This document shows, piece by piece, positions 41,673 through 50,180 of a stretch of 64,000 bases of DNA. This DNA comes from Bacteroidales bacterium (GTDB lineage Bacteria > Bacteroidota > Bacteroidia > Bacteroidales > WCHB1-69). The notes beneath the pieces were generated by a model. That model saw only the letters and a list, made by a program, of their open reading frames with translations. It was not told the DNA's origin and did no database searches. Position 1 is the stretch's first letter. Each line of letters starts with the position of its first letter. The position numbers and the translations under genes were made by a program. The DNA is taken from contig JAFRUI010000014.1 in assembly GCA_017438945.1 (NCBI GenBank), forward strand, positions 1-64,000, written 5' to 3'.

Positions 41673-44282
41673 TTTTTTCCCCGTCAGCAGCCCCTGAATC
41701 TCATTCAGTTTCATCAGCGCCTCCACCGGCGTGAGACTGTTGATGTCCAAACCGACGATGGTCTCTTTGACTTCGAGGAGCAGCGGGTCGTCCAAGTTGA
41801 TGAAACTCAGCTGGTAGCTGTCGTCCTTGGGCTTCTCGATATGTACCTCCTCGCCCTTTTCTTCGCGGCGGGCGCGGGAATCTTCGAGCTGCTTGAGAAT
41901 CTCTTCGGCGCGGCGCAGCACGGCGGGAGGCATGCCGGCCATGCGGGCCACGTGGATGCCGAAACTGTGCTCGCTGCCGCCCTCTTCCAGCTTGCGCAGG
42001 AAATAGACCTTGTTGTCGAGCTCCTTCACCGACACGTGGTAGTTCTTGATGCGGGGGAACTGCGCGGCCATGTCGTTGAGCTCGTGGTAGTGCGTGGCGA
42101 ACAGCACCTTGGCGTGGTGGAGCGGGTTTTCGTGCAGGTACTCGGCGATGGACCACGCGATGGAGATACCGTCGTAAGTACTTGTGCCCCTGCCGATTTC
42201 GTCCAAAAGCACGAGACTTCGGTTGGTGACGTTATTGAGGATGTTGGCGGTCTCGTTCATCTCGACCATGAAAGTGGATTCGCCGGTGGAGATGTTGTCG
42301 GAGGCACCCACGCGGGTGAAGATCTTATCGACGATGCCGATGGTGCACTCGCGGGCGGGCACGTAGCAGCCCATCTGCGCCATCAGCGTGATGAGGGCGG
42401 TCTGCCGCAGTAACGCCGACTTACCCGACATGTTCGGACCGGTAATCACGATAATCTGCTGTTTGTCCGTGTCCAAGTGGATGTCGTTGGCGATGTAGGG
42501 CTCCTCGGGCGGGAGCTGCCGCTCGATCACCGGGTGACGGCCGTCCTTGATGTCGATGCTTTGGAAGTTGCTGATGGCCGGCTTGGTGTATTGGTACTGC
42601 ACGGCGCAGTAGGCGAAGGCGTTGAGCACATCGAGGCGGGCGGCGAGACGGGCGTTGTTCTGGATGATAGGGATGTAGTCGGCGAGACTGACCACCAACT
42701 CGTTATAGAGCCGAACCTCGATTTCGAGAATCTTCTCTTGGGCGGTCAATATTTTGGTTTCCAGCTCCTTAAGTTCCTCGGTGATATAGCGTTCGCTGCC
42801 GGTGAGGGTCTGCTTGCGGGTCCACTCCGCCGGCACCTTCGACTTGTAAGTGTTCGTCACCTCAAGGTAATAGCCGAAGACGTTGTTGAAGCCGATTTTC
42901 AGCGAGTTGATGCCGGTTTTCTCGGCTTCGCGCTGCTGGATGTCGGCGAGGATGCCGCGACTGTTAGTGGCCAGGTCGGTGAGTTCATCGAGTTCTGCAT
43001 TGACACCGCGCTGGAAGATGCCGCCCTTGCTCGGCACCACCGGCGGGTCTTCGCGAATCTCCTTCTCGATGCGCTTGCAGACGTTCACGCAGGGGTTGAG
43101 CTTGTCGGCAATTTCTTTCAGGATAGGCGATTGCGCTTTCTCGCAGAGGGCTTTCAGCTGTTCGGCGGCGCGCAGGGAGGTGGCCAACTGCAATGCCTCG
43201 CGCGGGTTGATCTTGCCCGTGGCGATCTTCGAGACCATACGCTCCAAGTCGCCCATCTGCTTGAGAATGTCGGTTAACTGGCAGGTAAAATCCTGATTGT
43301 TAATAAGATACTCTACCACGGAAAGACGCTTGTCGATGAGCGACTTCTCCTTCAGCGGCATAAGAATCCATTTGCGCAGCATACGGGAACCCATCGGGGT
43401 TTGGGTCTCGTCGAGCACGTCGAGCAGGGTGACGGCGTTCTCGTTGGACGAGTGGATCAGTTCGAGGTTTCGGATGGTAAACTTGTCGAGCCAAACGTAG
43501 AGATCCTCTTGAATGCGACTTATCTTGGTGATATGCTGTATTTTATGGTTCTGCGTTTCGTAGATGTAATGGAGGGCGGCGCCAGCAGCGATGATGCCGA
43601 GCGGCAGGTCTTCCACGCCGAAACCCTTGAGCGATTTGGTGTGGAAGTGCTTGGTCAGCAGTTCGCGGGTGTAGTCGGTTTTGAAAACCCAGTCGTCGAG
43701 CTGGGTGAGCAGCATCTTCTCTCCGAAATTCTGCTTGAAGGCCTGCGTTTTGCCCTTCTGGATGACCAACTCCATGGGTTTGAAGTTCTGGAAGAGCTTG
43801 TCGAGGTATTCGTAGTTGCCTTCGGCGATGTAAAACTCGCCGGTGGAGATGTCGAGGAAGGCGATGCCGCTCTGTTTGTCGGTAAGATGGATGGCGGCGA
43901 GGAAGTTGTTCTCGCGCTGTTCGAGCACCTTGTCGTTGATGGAGACGCCGGGCGTAACTAACTCAATGATACCGCGTTTCACGAGGGTTTTGGTGAGTTT
44001 GGGATCTTCGAGTTGTTCGCAGATGGCCACGCGGTAGCCGGCGCGCACGAGCCGCGGCAGGTACGTGTCGAGGGCGTGGTGGGGAAATCCCGCCAGCTCG
44101 GTCTGTGACGCGCCTTTCCCGTGACGGGTTAGCGTGATACCTAAAATCTTGGACGATTTGATGGCGTCTTCGCCGTAAGTCTCGTAAAAATCCCCCACCC
44201 GGAACAGTAAAATGGCATCGGGATGTTTGGCCTTGAATTGGTTATACTGCCTCATCAGAGGGGTCTCAGCACACTTTTCCAT
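41658..44282 (-). CDS. mutS: DNA mismatch repair protein MutS
   Basis: Recognises mispaired bases and starts mismatch repair with MutL. The 874-aa protein begins with the mismatch-reading motif GDFYETYGED (F32 and E34). The connector, clamp and ATPase domains follow: Walker A GPNMSGKSALLRQ, the FMVEMNETANIL signature, Walker B LVLLDEIGRGTSTYDG and the H loop FATHYHEL. A C-terminal helix-turn-helix and tail close it. The final residues GKKGNRQ come from the heptamer repeat. A -7 box lies at 44301-44309. Confidence 0.97.
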   Translation of the reverse strand: MEKCAETPLMRQYNQFKAKHPDAILLFRVGDFYETYGEDAIKSSKILGITLTRHGKGASQTELAGFPHHALDTYLPRLVRAGYRVAICEQLEDPKLTKTLVKRGIIELVTPGVSINDKVLEQRENNFLAAIHLTDKQSGIAFLDISTGEFYIAEGNYEYLDKLFQNFKPMELVIQKGKTQAFKQNFGEKMLLTQLDDWVFKTDYTRELLTKHFHTKSLKGFGVEDLPLGIIAAGAALHYIYETQNHKIQHITKISRIQEDLYVWLDKFTIRNLELIHSSNENAVTLLDVLDETQTPMGSRMLRKWILMPLKEKSLIDKRLSVVEYLINNQDFTCQLTDILKQMGDLERMVSKIATGKINPREALQLATSLRAAEQLKALCEKAQSPILKEIADKLNPCVNVCKRIEKEIREDPPVVPSKGGIFQRGVNAELDELTDLATNSRGILADIQQREAEKTGINSLKIGFNNVFGYYLEVTNTYKSKVPAEWTRKQTLTGSERYITEELKELETKILTAQEKILEIEVRLYNELVVSLADYIPIIQNNARLAARLDVLNAFAYCAVQYQYTKPAISNFQSIDIKDGRHPVIERQLPPEEPYIANDIHLDTDKQQIIVITGPNMSGKSALLRQTALITLMAQMGCYVPARECTIGIVDKIFTRVGASDNISTGESTFMVEMNETANILNNVTNRSLVLLDEIGRGTSTYDGISIAWSIAEYLHENPLHHAKVLFATHYHELNDMAAQFPRIKNYHVSVKELDNKVYFLRKLEEGGSEHSFGIHVARMAGMPPAVLRRAEEILKQLEDSRARREEKGEEVHIEKPKDDSYQLSFINLDDPLLLEVKETIVGLDINSLTPVEALMKLNEIQGLLTGKKGNRQ

Positions 44283-44300
44283 CTTCTCAATTTTAAGACG

Positions 44301-44309
44301 GCAAAGGTA
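44301..44309 (-). promoter_or_regulatory. -7 box for mutS
   Basis: The minus strand reads TACCTTTGC, 19 bases before the mutS ATG. Confidence 0.6.
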
Positions 44310-44439
44310 CGATTTTCTTTGGAATTTTGACCACTATCTCCCCATTATCTTCCGTTTTAATGCATTATTATCTTTTCTTAACACATTTTGTGCAGAAAAG
44401 GGGTGTTTTTTGTATGGAGGCATTTGCGTCCTCGCATAT

Positions 44440-44467
44440 GTAGAGACGTGCCATGGCGCGTCTCTAC
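44440..44467. repeat. GTAGAGACG palindrome between glycosyltransferase and mutS
   Basis: GTAGAGACGTGCCATGGCGCGTCTCTAC, one mismatch from a perfect palindrome. Confidence 0.9.
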
Positions 44468-44477
44468 GGGAAAACAA

Positions 44478-45635
44478 TCAAAACAACTCGTTCAACTGAC
44501 GGGTGGCGTTTCCCCAATCGTACCGTTCGTGCACGAAGTCGTGGCCTTTTTGCGCAAGATTCTGGTAATACTCCTCGTCCGTAAGCAGACGGTCGAGCGT
44601 GTCCACGTATTGGCGGGTGGTGCTGCAGGCGATGACGGCCCCTTCCTTGGTGGCGGGGTCCAGCGGCTTGGCGGCCAACGGCGAGGTGACGCACGGCAAT
44701 TTCATAGCCATAGCCTCCAACAGCTTGTTTTGCAGACCAGTACCCAACCGCATCGGGGCGATGAAGATGCGCGATTGGGCGTAGCAGTCGGTCATGGAGG
44801 GCACCCAACCCGTGACGGTGACGTGGTCGTTCTGCAGGGTGCGGACCTTCTTGGCGGGGTCGGCGCCGGCGAGCATCAGCCGCACCTCCGGATGCTTTTT
44901 CCGCAGCTCGGGCAGAATCTCCTTAACTAAATAGACGGCTGCATCCACGTTGGGCGGGTAGTTCATGTTGCCCGAGAAGATGAGGTCGTGGGTTTTCGGC
45001 ACTGCGTCGTGACTGAATTTAGCGAAATCCACCCCGTTGGGAACCACCACAATTTCCTCTTTCATAGGGTGTTGTATGCAATCACGGTCCAAGGCGGTGA
45101 TCATGGTCTTGCCCTCGAAATCGTCGAAGATATCGGTTTCATAGTGGGCGATGCGGTGGCCTTCCATCCGCATCACAGACCGGAACAGCGGGAATGCCTT
45201 CTGCGCCCGCCGCTCCATCCCCATGGAGAAAGCATCTTGATAATCAAGTACTTTTGGGATTCTGCAGTGACGCACGTACTCCGCCATCCGGAAGAGTTGG
45301 CAGTAAATCCGGTCGGGCTGCACCTCTTGGATGATCTTGTCGATCCGCTTGTGGTTTCGATGGCTATAGAAATAGCCGCACTGCAGGGGGAGTCCCACGA
45401 AAAGGGAGGCCGCCATGTTGAGGGCGCTACGCAGGGGGGACTGCCGCAGAAAGTGGATCTCGCGACAATACGGGGTCAGTTCGCGCATCGCCTCTTCGGG
45501 CACACTACGGCTGTAGAGAGCCACCAGATAGAGGTCGTGCCATTTCGACAGTTCCCGGATCTGGTAGTAGGCTCTCAGCTTGTCGCCCTTCTCCAGAGGG
45601 AAGGGGATGCGGGAAAGGACCACTAATATCTTCAT
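44478..45635 (-). CDS. GT4-family glycosyltransferase
   Basis: A 385-aa protein resembling family 4 retaining glycosyltransferases, including the sugar transferases linked to exopolysaccharide systems. The N-terminus MKILVVLSRIPFPLEKGDKLRAY is the acceptor-domain strand and glycine loop. The C-terminal donor site has SGNMNYPPNVDAAVYL, LAGADPAKKV, VTGWVPSM and GLQNKLLEAMAMKLPCVTS, with the second glutamate of the E-x7-E motif in LLEAM. I use the ATG at 45635 because the -7 box at 45681-45689 would fall inside any longer frame. Substrate and product are unknown. No other glycan genes lie beside it. Confidence 0.85.
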   Translation of the reverse strand: MKILVVLSRIPFPLEKGDKLRAYYQIRELSKWHDLYLVALYSRSVPEEAMRELTPYCREIHFLRQSPLRSALNMAASLFVGLPLQCGYFYSHRNHKRIDKIIQEVQPDRIYCQLFRMAEYVRHCRIPKVLDYQDAFSMGMERRAQKAFPLFRSVMRMEGHRIAHYETDIFDDFEGKTMITALDRDCIQHPMKEEIVVVPNGVDFAKFSHDAVPKTHDLIFSGNMNYPPNVDAAVYLVKEILPELRKKHPEVRLMLAGADPAKKVRTLQNDHVTVTGWVPSMTDCYAQSRIFIAPMRLGTGLQNKLLEAMAMKLPCVTSPLAAKPLDPATKEGAVIACSTTRQYVDTLDRLLTDEEYYQNLAQKGHDFVHERYDWGNATRQLNELF

Positions 45636-45680
45636 TTCGACAATATTACAACTTAAAAAGCCGAACGTTTTGTTCGGACG

Positions 45681-45689
45681 GCAAAGATA
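45681..45689 (-). promoter_or_regulatory. -7 box for the glycosyltransferase
   Basis: The minus strand reads TATCTTTGC, 46 bases before the chosen ATG. Its place rules out the longer ORF start at 45692. Confidence 0.65.
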
Positions 45690-45698
45690 CAATTTTAA

Positions 45699-45735
45699 TG
45701 GTTATAGGTTATGGGTTATTGGTTATTGAAGCTGG
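45699..45735. repeat. heptamer array (TGGTTAT family)
   Basis: TGGTTAT, AGGTTAT, GGGTTAT, TGGTTAT and TGAAGCTGG. It matches 21402-21438 at 36 of 37 positions. Confidence 0.9.
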
Positions 45736-45743
45736 GTTGCGGA

Positions 45744-46301
45744 TTATATCCCGCCGAAGTCGCTATCCACCAGTACCCATCTTTCTTCTGTTTTCGAGTA
45801 GATATATTTGCAGGTAACCCAATCGCTTACGGCAATACACCAACGCATTCTTCCGTGGAGTTTTTCCCAGCTTAAGTATTGAGAACCGACAGTGACGGAA
45901 ACGGTGTCGTGAAGAAATTCCACGCGTGGGCGCCCTAAAATGTTCATTTTCTTATCTAACTTGATTTTTTTCGATATCTTCCACATCTGATCACTATCGT
46001 TTTGGTAGGTATAAATCGTCACATAACCGTTTTTTTCGGTGGAAACAGCGTTGAGTTTGTGGATCATATATTTGACGGTCTCATTAGAAAAGCCGCTACC
46101 CGTTTGGATGTACATTGCAGTATCATATAAATGACCGAATTTCACATCTTTGGATCTGATATGGTTAAACGAATACATTGAGTCAACAAGCGCATCGGCG
46201 GTGCTGGCAATGAGCATGTCCAACGGCTGTCCATCCTGCGCCTGGAGCTTGACCGGACAAAGGATGACCAACATGCAAATGCTATAGAGCAGGCGTTTCA
46301 T
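45744..46301 (-). CDS. secreted protein of unknown function
   Basis: A 185-aa protein with a signal peptide (MKRLLYSICMLVILCPVKLQAQ). The chosen ATG at 46301 is the one that gives this signal and lies 24 bases after a -7 box; the frame is open further upstream, but through that promoter. The mature part is a mix of strands and helices with no family I recognise. It is one of three neighbouring secreted unknowns (with 46626-47321 and 47456-48181), each with its own putative promoter. No shared domain is evident among them. Confidence 0.6.
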   Translation of the reverse strand: MKRLLYSICMLVILCPVKLQAQDGQPLDMLIASTADALVDSMYSFNHIRSKDVKFGHLYDTAMYIQTGSGFSNETVKYMIHKLNAVSTEKNGYVTIYTYQNDSDQMWKISKKIKLDKKMNILGRPRVEFLHDTVSVTVGSQYLSWEKLHGRMRWCIAVSDWVTCKYIYSKTEERWVLVDSDFGGI

Positions 46302-46324
46302 GAAATCGGTTTTTGATAACATCG

Positions 46325-46333
46325 GCAAAGATA
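46325..46333 (-). promoter_or_regulatory. -7 box for the gene at 45744-46301
   Basis: The minus strand reads TATCTTTGC, 24 bases before the ATG. Confidence 0.6.
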
Positions 46334-46371
46334 CATTTTTTTCAATTCTAAAAAATCTCTCCCGAATGTGC

Positions 46372-46591
46372 CGTGCTGAAAGCACGAAATCTCAATAACC
46401 CCACACGAAACGAAGTGCCGTGTGGGGTGGCAGACGCGGCACGAAGGTTGCGTGCTGTAAGCACGCTACTACTTGATTTTATAGTTGCGTGTTTTCAACA
46501 CGCTTGTTTCGCGGGTGGTCGCCATACCCCACACTGCGCTTCACTTCGTTACGCTTGTGTGGGGTTACTAAGATATCGTGCCTCTGGCACG
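46372..46591. repeat. cluster of six short hairpins
   Basis: Four small hairpins have three-base loops and CGTG/CACG-type stems: 46372-46386, 46450-46466, 46487-46503 and 46577-46591. Two larger ones have CCCCACAC/GTGTGGGG stems: 46399-46427 and 46527-46564. Together they fill most of a 324-base gene-free gap. No credible ORF is present. Confidence 0.85.
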
Positions 46592-46625
46592 CTTATTGGA
46601 ACTCGTTGTTTACAGCATTAATCCG

Positions 46626-47321
46626 CTATAACACATTAATCAATGACAATTGTATCCGAACCTCGTGATTGTAGTCATAGATAGCCTCCACAAGCCCTAA
46701 CCGTTCGTTATATCGGTAAGTGACAGAGAATGAACCTCTTTTTGACTTTGCAAAACCGCTTTGTTCGCAAATCTCTACAAGTCGGTTCTGGTATTTCCAT
46801 TGGGAATAAGACAAATATTGCATTTTGTACCGCAAGAGCAAGGTGCATTGGCATAGGGGATCATTGAATGAAAGGAAGGAACGCTTGTATTTTTTCCCGA
46901 TTTTAACGGGATAGCGTATTTCAGGAAAAGGATAATATTGGAGAAGACCAAAACCGTGCGTTCTCGGGGGATGAATCCACAAAAGTTTGCTGTTTTCCAA
47001 AATCTCCGTAGTCTCAATGAAACCGTTTTGGTCAATCAAAGAGGTCGAATCCAATGCTGCGGGATCATCAGGCAGGGAGTCGTAATAATCATACGTGATC
47101 ACCCCTTGATGGTACATTTCCTTGTCCAAAACACGCATGACAATATAACAGGAATGCTGCGTGTTCTTGGAAACAGAGTCCACTTTTACTTCAAATATAA
47201 AGATGTTTCCAGGTTTGTATATGGTGTCATGAACTTCAACAGCAATGGCAGAAGCCGAAACTTCTATGGGAATAAAGAAGAGAATTATTGTGAAAAAAAT
47301 GCTATAGAAAAGGCGCTTCAT
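46626..47321 (-). CDS. secreted protein of unknown function
   Basis: A 231-aa protein with a signal peptide (1-24, ending EVSASA). The mature part contains many aromatic residues and short strands, and ends with RYNERLGLVEAIYDYNHEVRIQLSLI, a beta-rich tail. No catalytic or binding motif was recognised. A weak -7-like box (TACACTTGC on the minus strand, 47344-47352) lies 23 bases upstream. Base composition is typical of the neighbours. It may be periplasmic or surface-exposed. I have no specific family assignment. Confidence 0.6.
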   Translation of the reverse strand: MKRLFYSIFFTIILFFIPIEVSASAIAVEVHDTIYKPGNIFIFEVKVDSVSKNTQHSCYIVMRVLDKEMYHQGVITYDYYDSLPDDPAALDSTSLIDQNGFIETTEILENSKLLWIHPPRTHGFGLLQYYPFPEIRYPVKIGKKYKRSFLSFNDPLCQCTLLLRYKMQYLSYSQWKYQNRLVEICEQSGFAKSKRGSFSVTYRYNERLGLVEAIYDYNHEVRIQLSLINVL

Positions 47322-47455
47322 AAATCGGTTTTTAAGAATAGCGGCAAGTGTACATAAATTACGAATATACGTAGACAGAAAAAAACTTAAACAAAGCTGT
47401 ATGTCTTTGAGGCAGTGCTCGTCCGAACCAGATATGATGATTCCGTAAGAAAATG

Positions 47456-48181
47456 CTATTGTTTCACAAACTTTTTGACCATTACTCCTTTCTTCGCGGA
47501 TGGAGTTTGAGAGGTGTCAGGTTGGATAACCGACAGGTCATACCCCCCGGCTTTAATCATAAAATCATACAAATCACGCCGGGAATTAAACAGGGTGTCA
47601 TTCAAACCTGCGAACTTACCCTCCGAGACGTACAATTTTGTTCCCTCGTCATAGAAAACAAAAGGATATAGGTATTGATATTGTGTTAAAGTGTCATATC
47701 GAGTGCCATTTGTCTTGGGATATGTGGATGTTTTGAAGAACATTACACAATCTGTCCGAAAGTGATCGAGAATATGATGAACGTTTTTCGATCGTGCTAT
47801 TACGGGAGCTACATATAAGACATCTTCAATAATATGAATTCCCGCTTCATTAACATATCCGTGGGTATCATCGTATGGAGAAGCTATTGCTCCTCCTAAT
47901 GACTCCCCCTCTCTTGTCACATATATGGTGTCACCAGATTTGGCATTGCCTTTGAAGACACGGTAGGCAATAACGGGGCAAATGCCGTAATAATGCTCCT
48001 TGCCGTCAGCATCTTTCACCGCGTAGGCGTGCAAGGGCTTCAAAAAACGCCCCTCCACCACCAATTCTGCCTCCTTGAAAAACGACATGTTGTCCTTGTC
48101 CAAATGATAGTCACGCTCCTGACATAAAAGAGTTTGGCAGGAATAGAACAAATAGATTGCTAATAAAAAGAGTTTACGCAT
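47456..48181 (-). CDS. secreted protein of unknown function
   Basis: A 241-aa protein, starting at the ATG at 48181, which gives a signal sequence (MRKLFLLAIYLFYSCQTLLC). A longer ORF start at 48322 runs through the promoter and a terminator and is rejected. Early mature residues ADLVVEGRFLKP-like (AELVVEGRFLKPLHAYAV) and IAYRVFKGNAKSGDTIYVTREG suggest two beta modules of the type seen in secreted metal- or ligand-binding proteins, but no function can be assigned. The C-terminus is Lys-rich (AKKGVMVKKFVKQ). Confidence 0.6.
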   Translation of the reverse strand: MRKLFLLAIYLFYSCQTLLCQERDYHLDKDNMSFFKEAELVVEGRFLKPLHAYAVKDADGKEHYYGICPVIAYRVFKGNAKSGDTIYVTREGESLGGAIASPYDDTHGYVNEAGIHIIEDVLYVAPVIARSKNVHHILDHFRTDCVMFFKTSTYPKTNGTRYDTLTQYQYLYPFVFYDEGTKLYVSEGKFAGLNDTLFNSRRDLYDFMIKAGGYDLSVIQPDTSQTPSAKKGVMVKKFVKQ

Positions 48182-48200
48182 AGAATGAATATTAAAGTTT

Positions 48201-48209
48201 ACAAAAATA
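48201..48209 (-). promoter_or_regulatory. -7 box for the gene at 47456-48181
   Basis: The minus strand reads TATTTTTGT, 20 bases before the ATG. The last position deviates from the TAnnTTTGC form. Confidence 0.45.
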
Positions 48210-48240
48210 CATTTTTCATGGAATAGTGAGAAGTAAATAG

Positions 48241-48292
48241 AAAAACGCCGCTGTGAATCCGCGCCAAAGCGCATTTCCACAGCGGCATTTTT
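48241..48292 (-). terminator. terminator after ftcD
   Basis: GCCGCTGTG and CACAGCGGC form a 9-bp stem with a nested GCGC-CAAA-GCGC hairpin in the loop. A and T tracts on both sides permit bidirectional use. Confidence 0.75.
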
Positions 48293-48307
48293 TATTTTAA
48301 CGGTTCT

Positions 48308-48335
48308 GCAGAGACGCGCCATGGCGCGTCTCTAC
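48308..48335. repeat. GTAGAGACG palindrome downstream of ftcD
   Basis: GCAGAGACGCGCCATGGCGCGTCTCTAC, one mismatch, 11 bases past the ftcD stop. Confidence 0.88.
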
Positions 48336-48346
48336 AAATGTCTCTA

Positions 48347-50044
48347 CTATCCGATCACCTTCTCCGTCTTCTTCATCAGGCGGCGTTCGATTTGGTCGGC
48401 CTTGACCACGTAGTCGTGCGCCTTGTTGATCATCATCTCGGCCCACTCCTTGTCTTTCAGCGAGGAGGCGTTGATTTTGACGTTGAGGTAGGCGCCGTGA
48501 ACGGCCGCGCGGGCGCAGAGCACGCCGACACCGGCGTCAGAGACGCTGGCGGGGTTGCCCTTGTTGATCATCGCCTCGCAGATCTCGAACACCTTGAAGG
48601 AGGTCTCGATGGTGCGCATCGGCACTTCGGTGGCGTATTTGGTGGCGTCCTGGATGGCCTGCGAACGGGCTTCCTTCTCTTCGGGCGTACCCTTCGGCAT
48701 TCCGAACGCGTTCATAATCACGTTGAAGGCGTTGGTGTCCTCATCCACGAGGGCGAGCAGCTGGTCTTTCACCAACTGACCCTTTTCGGCCCATTCAGAA
48801 AACCAAGCCCACTTGTCGTCCCAGCCGGGTTTGTGGGAGGAGAGGTTGGCGACCATCGTGCCGAGGGCGGCACCGAGGGAGCCCATATAGGCGGAGATGG
48901 AGCCGCCGCCGGGAGCCGGGCTTTCGGAAGCGGTCTCATTGGCGAAACCGGTGCAGGTCATATTGACTAACTTCGGCGTAGTGTCCTCTTTCTCAAGCAG
49001 ATACTCAATGACTTTCTCTTCGGGGTTGAAGGGTTTGAGGTCGTCCAAGCCCATGGATTTCACGGCAATCTTTACCATCTCCTTCTCGTCGATGCCGAGG
49101 GAACGTTTTTGTTTGGCGAGGTAGTATTTGCCGGCTTGGATGAGCACTTTCTTGGGAATCAGACCCACGATTTCCGCACCCGTGACGCGAATACCGCGCT
49201 TGGCGGCCTTGGCGGTCACTTCGTCGAAAGCGACATGCAGCGGGGTGGCGTTGATGTCGGTGATGTTCATCGAGACTTGGGCGATGCCGTATTCCTCAAT
49301 GTACCAGCCGATGGCCTTGGTGCCCTTCAGCGTGCCGGGAATCATCACCACGTTGCCCTTCTCGTCGAGTACTTTCTTGCCGGTGATCTTGTTGCCCTCG
49401 CGTTTCGGGCGGCCTTTCTCGCGCACGTCGAAGGCGATGGCGTTGGCGCGGCGCGTGGAGGTGGTGTTGAGGTTGTAGTTGACGGCGATGAGGAAGTCGC
49501 GGGCGCCCACTGCCGTGGCACCGCTCTTGGCGACGCTCTCCGTGAACTTGTTGGGGCCGAAGTCGGGCTTCCACTCCTTGGAGGTGATGCGCTCCTTCAG
49601 GGCTTCGTACTCACCCTGACGGCAGTTGGCGAGGTTGCGGCGCTCGGGTTTGAACGCGGCGTTCTCGTAGCAATAGACGGGGATGTTCAGCTCCTTGCCG
49701 ACTCTTTCAGCCAGCTGGCGGGCATATTCCACGGTCTCTTCCATCGTGATGTTGGCGATGGGCACGAGCGGGCACACATCGGTGGCACCGAAGCGCGGGT
49801 GGTCGCCATGGTGGTTGCGCATATCGATGAGCTCTTGGCACTTGGCGATGAGCTTGACAGCGGCATCGACCACATAGTGCGGTTCGCCCACGAAGGTGAC
49901 GACCGTGCGGTTGGTGGTGGCACCGGGATCCACATCCAACAAAGTCACGCCTTCCGCCTGACGAATCACGTCGGCCACTTGGTTGATAATCTCTTGATTT
50001 CTTCCTTCACTGAAATTAGGAACGCATTCGATTAACTGTTTCAT
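48347..50044 (-). CDS. ftcD: bifunctional glutamate formimidoyltransferase / formimidotetrahydrofolate cyclodeaminase
   Basis: A histidine-breakdown enzyme that moves the formimino group to tetrahydrofolate and then releases ammonia to give methenyl-THF. The 565-aa protein is the fused form. The transferase half (~1-330) starts CVPNFSEGRN and holds the catalytic histidine region RNHHGDHPRFGATD. The cyclodeaminase half (~360-560) has the ESPAPGGGSISAYMGSLGAALG signature. No other hut genes are in the window. It supplies one-carbon folate, linking to fau and purC. It has its own -7 box and terminator. Confidence 0.95.
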   Translation of the reverse strand: MKQLIECVPNFSEGRNQEIINQVADVIRQAEGVTLLDVDPGATTNRTVVTFVGEPHYVVDAAVKLIAKCQELIDMRNHHGDHPRFGATDVCPLVPIANITMEETVEYARQLAERVGKELNIPVYCYENAAFKPERRNLANCRQGEYEALKERITSKEWKPDFGPNKFTESVAKSGATAVGARDFLIAVNYNLNTTSTRRANAIAFDVREKGRPKREGNKITGKKVLDEKGNVVMIPGTLKGTKAIGWYIEEYGIAQVSMNITDINATPLHVAFDEVTAKAAKRGIRVTGAEIVGLIPKKVLIQAGKYYLAKQKRSLGIDEKEMVKIAVKSMGLDDLKPFNPEEKVIEYLLEKEDTTPKLVNMTCTGFANETASESPAPGGGSISAYMGSLGAALGTMVANLSSHKPGWDDKWAWFSEWAEKGQLVKDQLLALVDEDTNAFNVIMNAFGMPKGTPEEKEARSQAIQDATKYATEVPMRTIETSFKVFEICEAMINKGNPASVSDAGVGVLCARAAVHGAYLNVKINASSLKDKEWAEMMINKAHDYVVKADQIERRLMKKTEKVIG

Positions 50045-50094
50045 TTCGTAACGTATTGATTATTAAATTTTTTTGATATTCTCAAAAGAAGTTT

Positions 50095-50103
50095 GCAAAT
50101 GTA
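50095..50103 (-). promoter_or_regulatory. -7 box for ftcD
   Basis: The minus strand reads TACATTTGC, 51 bases before the ftcD ATG. Confidence 0.6.
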
Positions 50104-50124
50104 CATAATTTAAGAATACGGACA

Positions 50125-50154
50125 TAAAAAAAGGCGGCCTAAAAAGACCGCCTA
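50125..50154 (-). terminator. terminator after the C10 protease gene
   Basis: AGGCGGCCT and AGACCGCCT (one mismatch) around AAAA. On the minus strand it is followed by a run of T, 27 bases past the protease stop. Confidence 0.8.
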
Positions 50155-50180
50155 TATATTATATGAAGGAATTCAAAATA

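Noticed and set aside
41607..42413. 268-codon plus-strand frame through the mutS 3' end
   Set aside because: It begins in a palindrome and runs antisense through conserved MutS ATPase motifs.
46373..46621. 82-codon frame in the hairpin cluster
   Set aside because: It is composed almost wholly of the inverted repeats and has no protein-like character.
48182..48322. longer start for the secreted protein at 47456-48181
   Set aside because: The extension reads through a -7 box and the ftcD terminator and would mask the signal peptide.
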